In this document: piece by piece, positions 7,480 through 15,289 of the stretch
Layout of the letters: the number at the start of each line of letters is the position of its first letter
How positions within the stretch are numbered: position 1 is the first letter of the stretch
Origin: Candidatus Caccoplasma merdavium
Lineage (GTDB): Bacteria; Bacteroidota; Bacteroidia; Bacteroidales; UBA11471
Assembly (NCBI GenBank): GCA_018715595.1
Contig: DVLI01000024.1
Coordinates: forward strand, 1-61,760
Length of the DNA stretch: 61,760 nucleotides
Direction of reading: 5' to 3'
The notes under the pieces: generated by a model
The model's database searches: none
Told to the model about the DNA's origin: nothing
Seen by the model: the letters and a program-made list of their open reading frames with translations, nothing else
Program-made: the position numbers and the translations under genes

Positions 7480-7487
7480 CAAAGATA
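7480..7487 (-). promoter_or_regulatory. promoter -7 box of the VOC/esterase unit
   Basis: TATCTTTG on the minus strand, an exact TAnnTTTG match, 23 bases before the VOC start. Confidence 0.6.
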
Positions 7488-7529
7488 GAAAATCGGGACG
7501 GAAACAAAAGTATATGCGGTCGATACTAT

Positions 7530-7895
7530 TTACATGGAACTGAACATGTAAAGAATGAGTGTAGATGCCCTTATAGCTAAAACGTAGACAGCCACGAAGA
7601 ATAGGAAAAATGAGAGATGCCTGCTTTTATTTACGGTTTTAAAATGGTATATCAAGTGAAAAAGAAACAATACTGGGAACAGCAAAGTCCAAAACAAAAA
7701 GTGTGAGAAAGAGGGCTCTTTGACTATATTGGTAATGAAAATGAAGAGCGTGAAATACAGGCTTAGAAAGTCGAGAAAAAACAAGACATATTCTTGTTTC
7801 TTTTCTATGATTTTGGGCGGGCATAATCTGTAAGCCGCATCCATGAGAATAAAAAGGAGAAAATCAAATGCTAAAAAAACGCCAACTGAGTACAT
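7530..7895 (-). CDS. small polytopic membrane protein of unknown function
   Basis: 121 residues from ATG 7895, with about four hydrophobic helices rich in Phe and Leu separated by short charged loops (KIIEKKQE, HFKTVNKSRH). The frame is open further upstream to 8006, but that part would overlap the preceding gene and lacks hydrophobic character. The gene is AT-rich, unlike the core genes around it, and lies 58 bases after the AT-rich lipoprotein gene, probably on the same transcript. No family recognised. Confidence 0.6.
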   Translation of the reverse strand: MYSVGVFLAFDFLLFILMDAAYRLCPPKIIEKKQEYVLFFLDFLSLYFTLFIFITNIVKEPSFSHFLFWTLLFPVLFLFHLIYHFKTVNKSRHLSFFLFFVAVYVLAIRASTLILYMFSSM

Positions 7896-7953
7896 GGGAT
7901 TATTTTTATGGGGATAGTATGTTATGAAATTTGATGTTTTTTGTTCTCTAGTT

Positions 7954-8796
7954 TTACATGAGTTCGTTCCAGCAATACCCTTGCCCCATAGCATAATCGC
8001 AATCACTACCTACAAAATTTCTATAGCGTTTCCAATGGGTTTTATTATATTTTACACAATCTGTGTTAGGCCCATTATAGTCCATGCAGATTTTTTCTTG
8101 AAAAGTACATCGTCCTTCATTTATTGTTATGCCAAAGGCTGTGGTACAATTTTTATTCCCATGATTTTGGAAACAAGGGATACCCATTGTCGTTTTCTTC
8201 ATGTTTGGATTGTCTTGTTCACATGAACAGAGGTCTCCAAAATCGAATATTAAAATCTGGTTATCTTTGCAGTATGTTTCTTCTCTTTGTTCTCTAAAAA
8301 GGATCTTATTTCCTTTTATTATATTATTTTTTGTTCCTAATATTTTTTCAGTTTTTTTTCTTCCGATTAGTTTTATAGTAGATAAATTGGTTATGTTGTT
8401 TATTTTTATAATACCCAATTTATTTGACAAGAATTCTCCTCCGTCAATTTCAATAATAGCATCACTTAAAGGATAATAGATTCTAATATAAGAATAATCT
8501 TTTGAAATATAATGATGATTGGGAATTTCATTGCTATGATTTTTTACAAAATCTCTTAAAGCTTCTCTCCCTTCTTCTTCGATATAAATGGTTTGGAATC
8601 CAAAAAGTTTGATGCTGTTTTCATAATATTCGTGACCAACTTTTGTTGTAATGTATTTTTTTTCAAACTCATCGATATTATTTTGAATAAAGGTCATTGG
8701 CTCTTGATGTATACTTACGAAATCATTGTTGTTAGAACAAGATTGAAAAAAAACGTCTAAAATGATTATAAATAAAAAAGAATATAAGTTTTTCAT
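7954..8796 (-). CDS. AT-rich lipoprotein of unknown function with Cys-rich C-terminus
   Basis: 280 residues. A lipoprotein signal with lipobox FQSC (Cys about 20) follows MKNLYSFLFIIILDV. The body is rich in Asn, Ile and Lys. The last 90 residues contain about ten Cys in short spacings (CSCEQ, CFQNHGNKNC, CTF, CMDY, DCV, DCDY, YCW), which suggests a disulfide-bonded domain at the cell surface. Codon use and AT content differ sharply from neighbours, pointing to recent acquisition. I do not recognise the family. The start at 8796 is chosen for the signal sequence. Confidence 0.65.
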   Translation of the reverse strand: MKNLYSFLFIIILDVFFQSCSNNNDFVSIHQEPMTFIQNNIDEFEKKYITTKVGHEYYENSIKLFGFQTIYIEEEGREALRDFVKNHSNEIPNHHYISKDYSYIRIYYPLSDAIIEIDGGEFLSNKLGIIKINNITNLSTIKLIGRKKTEKILGTKNNIIKGNKILFREQREETYCKDNQILIFDFGDLCSCEQDNPNMKKTTMGIPCFQNHGNKNCTTAFGITINEGRCTFQEKICMDYNGPNTDCVKYNKTHWKRYRNFVGSDCDYAMGQGYCWNELM

Positions 8797-8961
8797 ATCG
8801 AAATAATTTAATATGTAATTTCTCAAATATATGTCTGAAAACTTAAATATACAATAAAATAATTTTTGTTTTATTGTTTTTTAAGAAAGTGTGTTGTATA
8901 TGCAAATTTAGAGGTAGGGTTTCTGAAAGATTGGTGGAAGTATTGGCTTGTTTTAACGGGG

Positions 8962-9031
8962 AGACAGGTATGTTCTTTCCCTGTTAAAAACAGCCTATAT
9001 GTTTGTTTTTTCAGACAGGCATGTTATCTTT
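8962..9031 (+). repeat. direct repeat in the umuDC upstream region
   Basis: AGACAGGTATGTTCTTT (8962-8978) recurs as AGACAGGCATGTTATCTTT (9013-9031), about 51 bases later. The first copy lies inside an inverted repeat (TGTTTTAAC..GTTAAAAACA). No gene lies between 8797 and 9109; the segment holds the umuDC promoter. Confidence 0.5.
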
Positions 9032-9040
9032 GAAAGATAA
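9002..9040 (+). promoter_or_regulatory. umuDC promoter with overlapping palindrome
   Basis: TTTG (9002-9005), 19 bases, then TATCTTTG (9025-9032) is a full Bacteroidetes promoter. A perfect palindrome, TTATCTTT-G-AAAGATAA (9024-9040), covers the -7 box. A repressor bound there would block transcription. This is the expected place for damage-responsive control, but the protein is unknown. Confidence 0.65.
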
Positions 9041-9109
9041 GATATGTCCCGTAAGAAGACGTTTTTTTGATTCATTTTATTGGATTTTGGAGAAAGGTTC
9101 CCGAGTGAT

Positions 9110-9541
9110 ATGAAAGTCAAACTTTTTGCGGCCGATGTGAAGACCGGCCTCTCGGTCGACTATGCCGAAGGCGGTGTGCGGGCGGGCTTTCCCAGTCCGG
9201 CACAGGATTATGAGACCGAGTCTATCGACCTCAACAAGGAATTGATACGTCACCCGGCTACGACTTTTTATGCCCGGGCCAAGGGTGATTCGATGCGCGA
9301 CTGCGGCATCGACGACGGCGACCTGCTCATCGTCGACAAGGCGCTCGAACCGCAAGACGGCAACATCGTCGTGGCTTTTGTCGACGGGGAGTTCACGCTC
9401 AAACGCATTCGCATCGACAAGGCCGGCAACTGCCTGTGGCTCGTCCCGGCCAACGACGACTATCCTCCCCTGCGTGTCACGGCCGAGAACCATTTTGTCG
9501 TGTGGGGCGTGGTTACCTACAACATCAAGCGGCAGCGCTGA
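9110..9541 (+). CDS. umuD: UmuD-like self-cleaving SOS mutagenesis protein
   Basis: 143 residues of the LexA/UmuD (S24) family without a DNA-binding domain. The Ala25-Gly26 cleavage site is followed by FPSPAQDY as in UmuD. The nucleophile is Ser61 in AKGDSMRD and the general base is Lys98 in GEFTLKRI. After RecA-stimulated self-cleavage the product should join UmuC to form a translesion polymerase. The start at 9110 is chosen for the AGAAAGG ribosome-binding sequence; an upstream TTG frame is unlikely. It precedes umuC by 63 bases in one operon. Confidence 0.93.
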   Translation: MKVKLFAADVKTGLSVDYAEGGVRAGFPSPAQDYETESIDLNKELIRHPATTFYARAKGDSMRDCGIDDGDLLIVDKALEPQDGNIVVAFVDGEFTLKRIRIDKAGNCLWLVPANDDYPPLRVTAENHFVVWGVVTYNIKRQR

Positions 9542-9604
9542 CTTTTCGGCTTCTCCCGTTTTTCTCTACCGGCTGTTTTTTACCCCTTTTATCTATCCTT
9601 TCGT

Positions 9605-10876
9605 ATGATAGCCTTGGTCGACTGCAACAATTTCTTCGTCTCGTGCGAGCGGGTGTTTGCTCCCGCCCTGCGCGACAAGCCGGTCGTCGTTCTCTCCAAC
9701 AACGACGGTTGTGTGGTGGCCCGCAGCAACGAAGTGAAGGCCATGGGCATCAAGATGGGTACCCCCTTGTATCAGATTCGCGGCCTTTTGGAGAGTGGCA
9801 ACGTGGCGGTTTTCAGCAGCAATTACAATCTCTACGGCGACATGAGCCGCCGTGTCATGTCGCTCCTTGCCGAGTTTTCGCCCGACTGTGTGCCCTACTC
9901 CATCGACGAGGCTTTTCTCGACCTCACGGGCGTCTGCTCCAATGAGGCGTTGCCCGAGTATGCCCGGCGTATGGCCCGCACCGTGGAGCGCGGTACCGGC
10001 ATTCCCGTAACGGTGGGGATAGCACCTACCAAGACCCTGGCCAAGGTGGCGGCCCATTTCGGCAAGAAATACAGCGGATATGCCGGGGTGTGTCTCATCG
10101 ACAGCGAAGAGAAACGGTGCAAGGCGTTGGCCCGCTGTCCCATTGGCGAGGTGTGGGGTGTCGGTCGGCACAACCTGGCCAAGATGGAATATTTCGGCGT
10201 GGCCACTGCCGCCGATTTCGTGGCACGGGGCGAGAGTTGGGTGCGTCGCCACTTTACCGTCTCGGGGGTGCGCACCTGGAAAGAGTTGCAGGGTATCGCC
10301 TGCATCGGCGACGATGAGATACCCGAGAAGAAGTCGATATGCACCTCGCGCAGCTTCCCCGACCGGGGCATACGCCGTCGTGCTCAACTCGAAGAGGCCG
10401 TTGCCAACTTCGCCGCTTCCTGTGTCCGCAAGTTGCGCCGGCAACATCATTACTGCCGGGCGGTAACCGTTTTTGCCCGTACCAGCCGTTTCTCGACAGA
10501 CTCCCCGCAAGATACCATCTACCGCACGCGTTACCTGCCGGTACCCACCGGCGACGTGCAGGAAATCATCTCGGCCGTTGTCGGCCTCCTGCGCGAGAGT
10601 TATCCCCGTGAGGAAATTTACGATTACAAGAAGGCCGGCGTGATGGTGTGCGACCTGGTGCCCGATACGGCCGTGCAGACCTACCTCTTCGACACCGTTG
10701 ACCGCGCCCGCCAGTCGGCTTTGGCCGAAGCCATCGACCGCATCAACCGCAAGAACGGCCACGACACCGTGCGCATAGCCCTGCAAGGCTACGACACGAC
10801 ATGGCACATCAAGAGCGAGCACCGCAGCCGCCAATACACCACCCGCCTCGACGAAATCATTCAAGTCAAGTCGTAA
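9605..10876 (+). CDS. umuC: UmuC, catalytic subunit of Y-family DNA polymerase V
   Basis: 423 residues, the usual UmuC length. The polymerase motifs are [16 protein letters not shown] at the N-terminus (metal Asp6) and [12 protein letters not shown] (Asp-Glu, about 98-109). A helix-hairpin-helix region follows (about 170-200, [14 protein letters not shown]) and the little-finger domain (about 230-350). It copies damaged DNA with its UmuD partner. The gene is intact and sits directly behind umuD. Confidence 0.95.
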   Translation: MIALVDCNNFFVSCERVFAPALRDKPVVVLSNNDGCVVARSNEVKAMGIKMGTPLYQIRGLLESGNVAVFSSNYNLYGDMSRRVMSLLAEFSPDCVPYSIDEAFLDLTGVCSNEALPEYARRMARTVERGTGIPVTVGIAPTKTLAKVAAHFGKKYSGYAGVCLIDSEEKRCKALARCPIGEVWGVGRHNLAKMEYFGVATAADFVARGESWVRRHFTVSGVRTWKELQGIACIGDDEIPEKKSICTSRSFPDRGIRRRAQLEEAVANFAASCVRKLRRQHHYCRAVTVFARTSRFSTDSPQDTIYRTRYLPVPTGDVQEIISAVVGLLRESYPREEIYDYKKAGVMVCDLVPDTAVQTYLFDTVDRARQSALAEAIDRINRKNGHDTVRIALQGYDTTWHIKSEHRSRQYTTRLDEIIQVKS

Positions 10877-10949
10877 GACGGGTAAGTCGCCGCGGGGAGC
10901 AGCTCCGACGAAATCCCTTATCTAGTTTTTAGGATTGATGAAGAGACGG

Positions 10950-11579
10950 CTACTCCGTGCGGACGGGGCGGCAAAGCTGGCCGAGCAGGGCGGGGTTGAG
11001 GGCCACTTCTTTGCTCAGTTCGATGTGGGTGCAGGCTTCTTCGCGCAGGAATCGTGAGGTGGAGGTTTCGCCGCGGGCTACGTCCCAAGTGAGGAGAATG
11101 GTATAGATTTTCAGGGCTTTGAGTTTGCGTATGAGCATCTCGTGGTCGGCGTCGCCGGTGATGAGCACGACGTAGTCGAAATGCCGTATCGTCGACAGTT
11201 CGTAGGCTTCGAGGGCGAACCACACGTCGATGCCCTTTTCTATCACCGTTTCGTTGCCACCCCGCTGTATCGAACGCAGGTGCTTGTAGTGGAAGATGAC
11301 GTCGTTCTCGATGAGCGAGTCTTCAAATCGGCGCTCGTCGAAGAGCAGGTGCTTGTTGGCGGCCTCGTCGACCCGGTAACGCCCGCGGAAGTAGTGGCTC
11401 TCGGTAATGTGGCTGTCGGCGGCCCGGGTGTGGCTCAACCGGCCCACCACGTCGCGGATATACTTCATCAAGGCGGCGAGGTCGATGTTGAGGCGCGAGG
11501 TCTCTTCGAGGTTTTCGTTCACTTTGGCATAGTAGCCGCCGTCGATAAACAAGCCTATGGATTGAATCGAGTCATTCAT
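10950..11579 (-). CDS. NYN-domain (LabA/DUF88-like) putative RNase
   Basis: 209 residues with a PIN-like NYN fold. The acidic site residues are in GLFIDGGYYAK (Asp13), EKGIDVWFALEAYE and VVLITGDADHEMLIRKLK. Family members are predicted metal-dependent RNases or RNA-binding proteins; the biological role is unknown. It converges on umuC and follows the aspartyl-protease genes by 82 bases. A TATCTTTA box at about 11612 suggests its own promoter. Confidence 0.85.
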   Translation of the reverse strand: MNDSIQSIGLFIDGGYYAKVNENLEETSRLNIDLAALMKYIRDVVGRLSHTRAADSHITESHYFRGRYRVDEAANKHLLFDERRFEDSLIENDVIFHYKHLRSIQRGGNETVIEKGIDVWFALEAYELSTIRHFDYVVLITGDADHEMLIRKLKALKIYTILLTWDVARGETSTSRFLREEACTHIELSKEVALNPALLGQLCRPVRTE

Positions 11580-11661
11580 GGGTCATACCGTTTTATTGCG
11601 TTCGATGCCATAAAGATAGCTCTTTTCTCCGAAAAGAAAAATTTTCCACCCGGTCTGCCGC

Positions 11662-12957
11662 CTATTGTCCCAACAATTTCTCCTCGATTATCTGCCGGTA
11701 TTTCTCGGGCGTGGCGCCCACCTCGACGATGGGTTTGCCATCAACGGGAATAAATATCAACGTGGGAAGCGCCTGCACGTTGAAGTATTGGCAGAGTTCT
11801 TTTTCGAGGTCGGCATTGACCTTGTAGAACGATACCCGGCCTTGGTATTCCCGGGCAAACTTCTCTATCTCGGGCAGCAGCCTTTTGCAGGGAATGCACC
11901 AGGTGGCCCAGAAGTCGATGACCACCGGTTTCCGGCATTTGAGCTTGGGATCTCCACCGAGGCGGTAGTCGAAGATGTGCCGCACGAAGAAATCTTTGTT
12001 GATGGGGGTAACCGTCCCGTCGGCTTCGGCGACGGTGTCGGCCTTCGCGGCCGTTGCCTCGTAGGTTACGGCAACGAGGTCGAAGGGTTGGTAATAGATT
12101 TTCTGCCGGGGAAAGTCGATGGAGAGAAGTCCGTTCCGGAGCAGGTCGAGCCCCAGGGTCGAGTGAGAGAGCACGGTGTCTTTCACGGCTATGCCGCCCG
12201 TCAGAGGCGTTTTTACAAATGTCCAGTCGGGCAGGGGGGCCGCCTCGTTGGTGGTGACGGGAGCCGAGTAGGCCGGCTGGCTGTTGCCGGCGGCCGTTGT
12301 GCCCGTGGTGAGGTTCCATGTCTCGTAGTCGGCGGCCGTGAGGTTGACGAGGGCATCGGCCCAGGTGTCGAGGAGCAGGCTCCGGTTTTCCCCGCCGATG
12401 GTTACGTCGCACGCGATGCCGCTGCCCGGCAGCAGGCGCATGTCGGCGCGGCAGTTGAGTTTCATGTAGGAGGGTCGGTAGGGAAGCGACAGTGTGATTT
12501 TGCGATGGCGCGAGTCGATGGTGAGCACCATGTCGCGGAAGAACGAACCTCCGATAATGCCCGCCACGTCGAGCGATTGCAGGTAGGCGGGGTCGCCGTC
12601 GAGCACAAAGGCCGGCACGTTGCTCTTGTAGATGGCGTCGCCAAGGGTGAGGGCTCCTATCTCCACGATGCCGCGTGTGGCGACTTGCTTGTAGAGAAAG
12701 TGGTCGTAGCCCGGGTCTCCGTGCCGCGTGGTGTCGATGCCCAGTGCGTCGAGGTGTGCGGGAAGGAGTGCGGTGTGCCCGGCAAGGTCGACGACGAAGT
12801 CGGCCGCACGACCGTTGACGTCGAGCGTGACGATGATTTTCCCGTCGGTGTCGCGGTAGTCGAAAACATACGACGAGCCGCTTGTCTGTGCCGTGCCGTC
12901 CATGACGATGAGGCCGGCAATGCACCACAAGGCTATTTGGAGGATACGTTTTTTCAT
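11662..12957 (-). CDS. degenerate aspartyl-protease-like protein fused to a thioredoxin domain
   Basis: 431 residues, exported (signal peptide cut near GTAQ). Residues about 30-300 form two retropepsin-like lobes homologous in layout to the next two genes. The catalytic motifs are changed: the first reads DLAG (Asp57-Leu-Ala) and the second DTWA (Asp197-Thr-Trp) instead of DTG. Residues about 340-431 are a thioredoxin domain with intact WCIPC (353-357) and the cis-Pro of QALPTL. The protease part is therefore probably a binding module and the redox part active in the periplasm. Last gene of the SusC operon, six bases after its neighbour. Confidence 0.85.
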   Translation of the reverse strand: MKKRILQIALWCIAGLIVMDGTAQTSGSSYVFDYRDTDGKIIVTLDVNGRAADFVVDLAGHTALLPAHLDALGIDTTRHGDPGYDHFLYKQVATRGIVEIGALTLGDAIYKSNVPAFVLDGDPAYLQSLDVAGIIGGSFFRDMVLTIDSRHRKITLSLPYRPSYMKLNCRADMRLLPGSGIACDVTIGGENRSLLLDTWADALVNLTAADYETWNLTTGTTAAGNSQPAYSAPVTTNEAAPLPDWTFVKTPLTGGIAVKDTVLSHSTLGLDLLRNGLLSIDFPRQKIYYQPFDLVAVTYEATAAKADTVAEADGTVTPINKDFFVRHIFDYRLGGDPKLKCRKPVVIDFWATWCIPCKRLLPEIEKFAREYQGRVSFYKVNADLEKELCQYFNVQALPTLIFIPVDGKPIVEVGATPEKYRQIIEEKLLGQ

Positions 12958-12963
12958 AATCGT

Positions 12964-14151
12964 TTATTTTTCTTTCGTTATGATGATGCGCCTTTCTTTC
13001 CCCTCTTTTTCGATGATGAGGGTGGCCGTGTCGGTGGGTATGTCGGCCATGATGCGGCGTATCGACCATTCGTCCATGGGCACACCGTCGAGCCGGGTGC
13101 CGTTTATCTCGACGACCTTGTCGCCGAAAGCGGCCTGTCCGCCGAGGCTCTCCCACACGGTGGTGATGCGGAAAGCACCGTCGAGCGGCAGTATGTCGAC
13201 ATTCCAATGGCCCGGTTCGTCGGCCATGTCGACCGGCTCTTGTGAGTAGGGCAGGAAGTAGAAACGCCGGCGCAGGAAGTCGATGACCACCTTTCCGTGG
13301 TGCAGCAGGGAGGCGCCGATGATGCTGTTGTCCATGACCGTCGTGGTGCCTGAGGCTCCCGTAAAGCGTTGGGAGCCGACAGTGAGTTCGGGAACGGTGA
13401 GGCGTGCGATTTTTACCGGGTCGCCCAGTCCGTGTATGCCCGCTCCCACGATGCCGAAGGCTTCGCTCTCCTTGTGTGCGGCCTGTGCGGTGGTGAGTCT
13501 CTCGGCGTCTTGCATCGAGAGCAGGAGAAAGTCGGGTACGCCCGTGTCGAAGAGTACCTCGACGGTCGTGTTACCGAACGGTACCTCGACGATGGGGTGC
13601 AAGCTGTTGGTCGAGAGCAGCGGCAGACCGTCGCCGACTTTCAGCCGTTCGGGACGGTAGGGAATGTTGATGACCAAAATCTTGTTCCGTTCGTCGATGG
13701 TTACGACCGTGCCGGCGAAGGCGTCGCACCCCAGAATGCCGACGACTCCCAGCTCGTCGAAAAATCCGTTCTCGGGCAGAATGAGCGAGGAGAGTTGTGC
13801 GAGGGTATGGTGTGGCGAGAGTGCGACGTTGCTGATGACTCCTTTTTGGAAAACGCTTTTGTTGCTGTTCAGGTCCGACACGCCGGCATAGCCTTGCGCC
13901 TCGGCGCCGGCCTTTACGGCCACCTCGGCCACGGTACCCGTCTGTCCGCCGGTATCGACGATGTAGCGCACCGGTATGCCGTTGAGCACGACGGGTATGA
14001 CGATGCGGTTGTGAATATAGTCGTAGGGTATGGTGTCGCACACCCGGTTCTGTATCTGGGCGGCCGACGGGTCGGTTGCCAGCCCTGCGAATACGAGGGC
14101 GACGATGAGCCGCGTGAGCTTAGCGGTTGAAGCGAATCGGTTTACGTTCAT
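12964..14151 (-). CDS. periplasmic retropepsin-like aspartyl protease with PDZ domain
   Basis: 395 residues. The N-terminal signal sequence ends near PSAAQ. Two lobes each keep the catalytic motif: VDTGGQTG (about 66-73) and FDTGVPDF (about 210-217), so it can form a single-chain active site. A PDZ-like domain (about 310-390) has the GDKVVEINGTRLDG carboxylate-binding turn. The start overlaps the upstream gene by 32 bases, so translation is probably coupled. It is a paralogue of both neighbours and is the middle of three tandem copies. Confidence 0.85.
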   Translation of the reverse strand: MNVNRFASTAKLTRLIVALVFAGLATDPSAAQIQNRVCDTIPYDYIHNRIVIPVVLNGIPVRYIVDTGGQTGTVAEVAVKAGAEAQGYAGVSDLNSNKSVFQKGVISNVALSPHHTLAQLSSLILPENGFFDELGVVGILGCDAFAGTVVTIDERNKILVINIPYRPERLKVGDGLPLLSTNSLHPIVEVPFGNTTVEVLFDTGVPDFLLLSMQDAERLTTAQAAHKESEAFGIVGAGIHGLGDPVKIARLTVPELTVGSQRFTGASGTTTVMDNSIIGASLLHHGKVVIDFLRRRFYFLPYSQEPVDMADEPGHWNVDILPLDGAFRITTVWESLGGQAAFGDKVVEINGTRLDGVPMDEWSIRRIMADIPTDTATLIIEKEGKERRIIITKEK

Positions 14152-15283
14152 AAACGACGGTCTTTTCTCCGGCTCGACAGTCGATAGTCAGCCGGGATTT
14201 CTTTTTCTTTTTCAGCGCGGGAATGCCTTGGGTGATGCTCTCGCAGAAGTCGAATGTTCCCACCGGTTTCCCGTTTATCGCCAACACCTTGTCGCCCGGA
14301 GCTATACCCTCATGGTCTTCGCCCCAGACACGGGCCACTACCAGGTCGCCCTCTTTCACGGTGAGTTCGATGTCGGCATATCGGCTTTCGGGCCGGTGTG
14401 TCTCTTCGGGCCGGTAGGCTTCGTAGTAGAGCCGTTGGCGGGGATAGTCGATGGTGATGCGTCCGTATGTGAGCAGTTCGGTGCCCAGCAGCGAGATGGG
14501 GGCTTCGGCGGTGGTCGTGACGACGGCTTCGAACTTGACCGAGCCTACCGACAGCGCCGGTATGCCCACTCGCATGGCCTCTTCTTCCTGCCGTCGCCCC
14601 GAGATGCCCATGTTGCTCTCTCCGTAGCTGCGGGCCAGGCATTGCACGCCGGCACGCCCGTCGATGCGCTGGTAATCTTGCGCGCGGAGCGAGAGCAGTT
14701 GCGGCGACCCGGTGTCGAAGAGGGCTTTCAAGGTGATGCCCGGCACGACTTGGAACGGTATGATGGGCATACCGCCGGCCGCAGCATCGAACTCGATGAG
14801 CCTCCGCAGCGAGATGGCCGGGGCGGCGCTGCCCGGGGCGAGCGTGAGGGTGCGGCTCTCACCGTCGATGGAGAGTATCATCTCGCCGAGCATGTCGCTG
14901 CCGATGATGCCCACGGCACCGAAACAGGAGAGCCCGGCGTCTTGTTCGAGCAGCAGGGCGGGAACGTCGGAGAAGGTTATCTTGCCGTCGGGTGTGGCGA
15001 TGTGCGACACGGCCACCCGTGCGAAAGAGATTGTCTCGTTGTTGGCATCAACGGCTGTGAGCGTGTCGACGGCCGTCCAGCCGAGGCGGTCGGCAAACGA
15101 TTTCAGAAACGAGGTCTGCCCGCCGGTATCGAGGACGAAGGGGTAGGTCGTCCCATTGACGGACATTTCCATCACCAGCTTGCCGGCAACGAGCCGGTAA
15201 GGCATCGTCGAGGCGACGGGTTGTGCCTGCACCATCAAACAGCAGAGGCATAAGGTTACCGAGCCGAGCAGTCTTTTGAGCAT
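14120..15283 (-). CDS. periplasmic retropepsin-like aspartyl protease with PDZ domain
   Basis: 387 residues with a signal peptide (cut near MVQAQ). Both aspartyl motifs are intact: VLDTGGQTS (about 50-58) and LFDTGSPQL (about 190-198). The C-terminal PDZ-like part has IAPGDKVLAINGKPVG. It shares layout with the next gene downstream and probably arose by tandem duplication. It begins six bases after the subtilase-like gene. Expected to cut or bind peptides in the periplasm. Confidence 0.85.
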   Translation of the reverse strand: MLKRLLGSVTLCLCCLMVQAQPVASTMPYRLVAGKLVMEMSVNGTTYPFVLDTGGQTSFLKSFADRLGWTAVDTLTAVDANNETISFARVAVSHIATPDGKITFSDVPALLLEQDAGLSCFGAVGIIGSDMLGEMILSIDGESRTLTLAPGSAAPAISLRRLIEFDAAAGGMPIIPFQVVPGITLKALFDTGSPQLLSLRAQDYQRIDGRAGVQCLARSYGESNMGISGRRQEEEAMRVGIPALSVGSVKFEAVVTTTAEAPISLLGTELLTYGRITIDYPRQRLYYEAYRPEETHRPESRYADIELTVKEGDLVVARVWGEDHEGIAPGDKVLAINGKPVGTFDFCESITQGIPALKKKKKSRLTIDCRAGEKTVVYERKPIRFNR

Positions 15284-15289
15284 ATCCGG

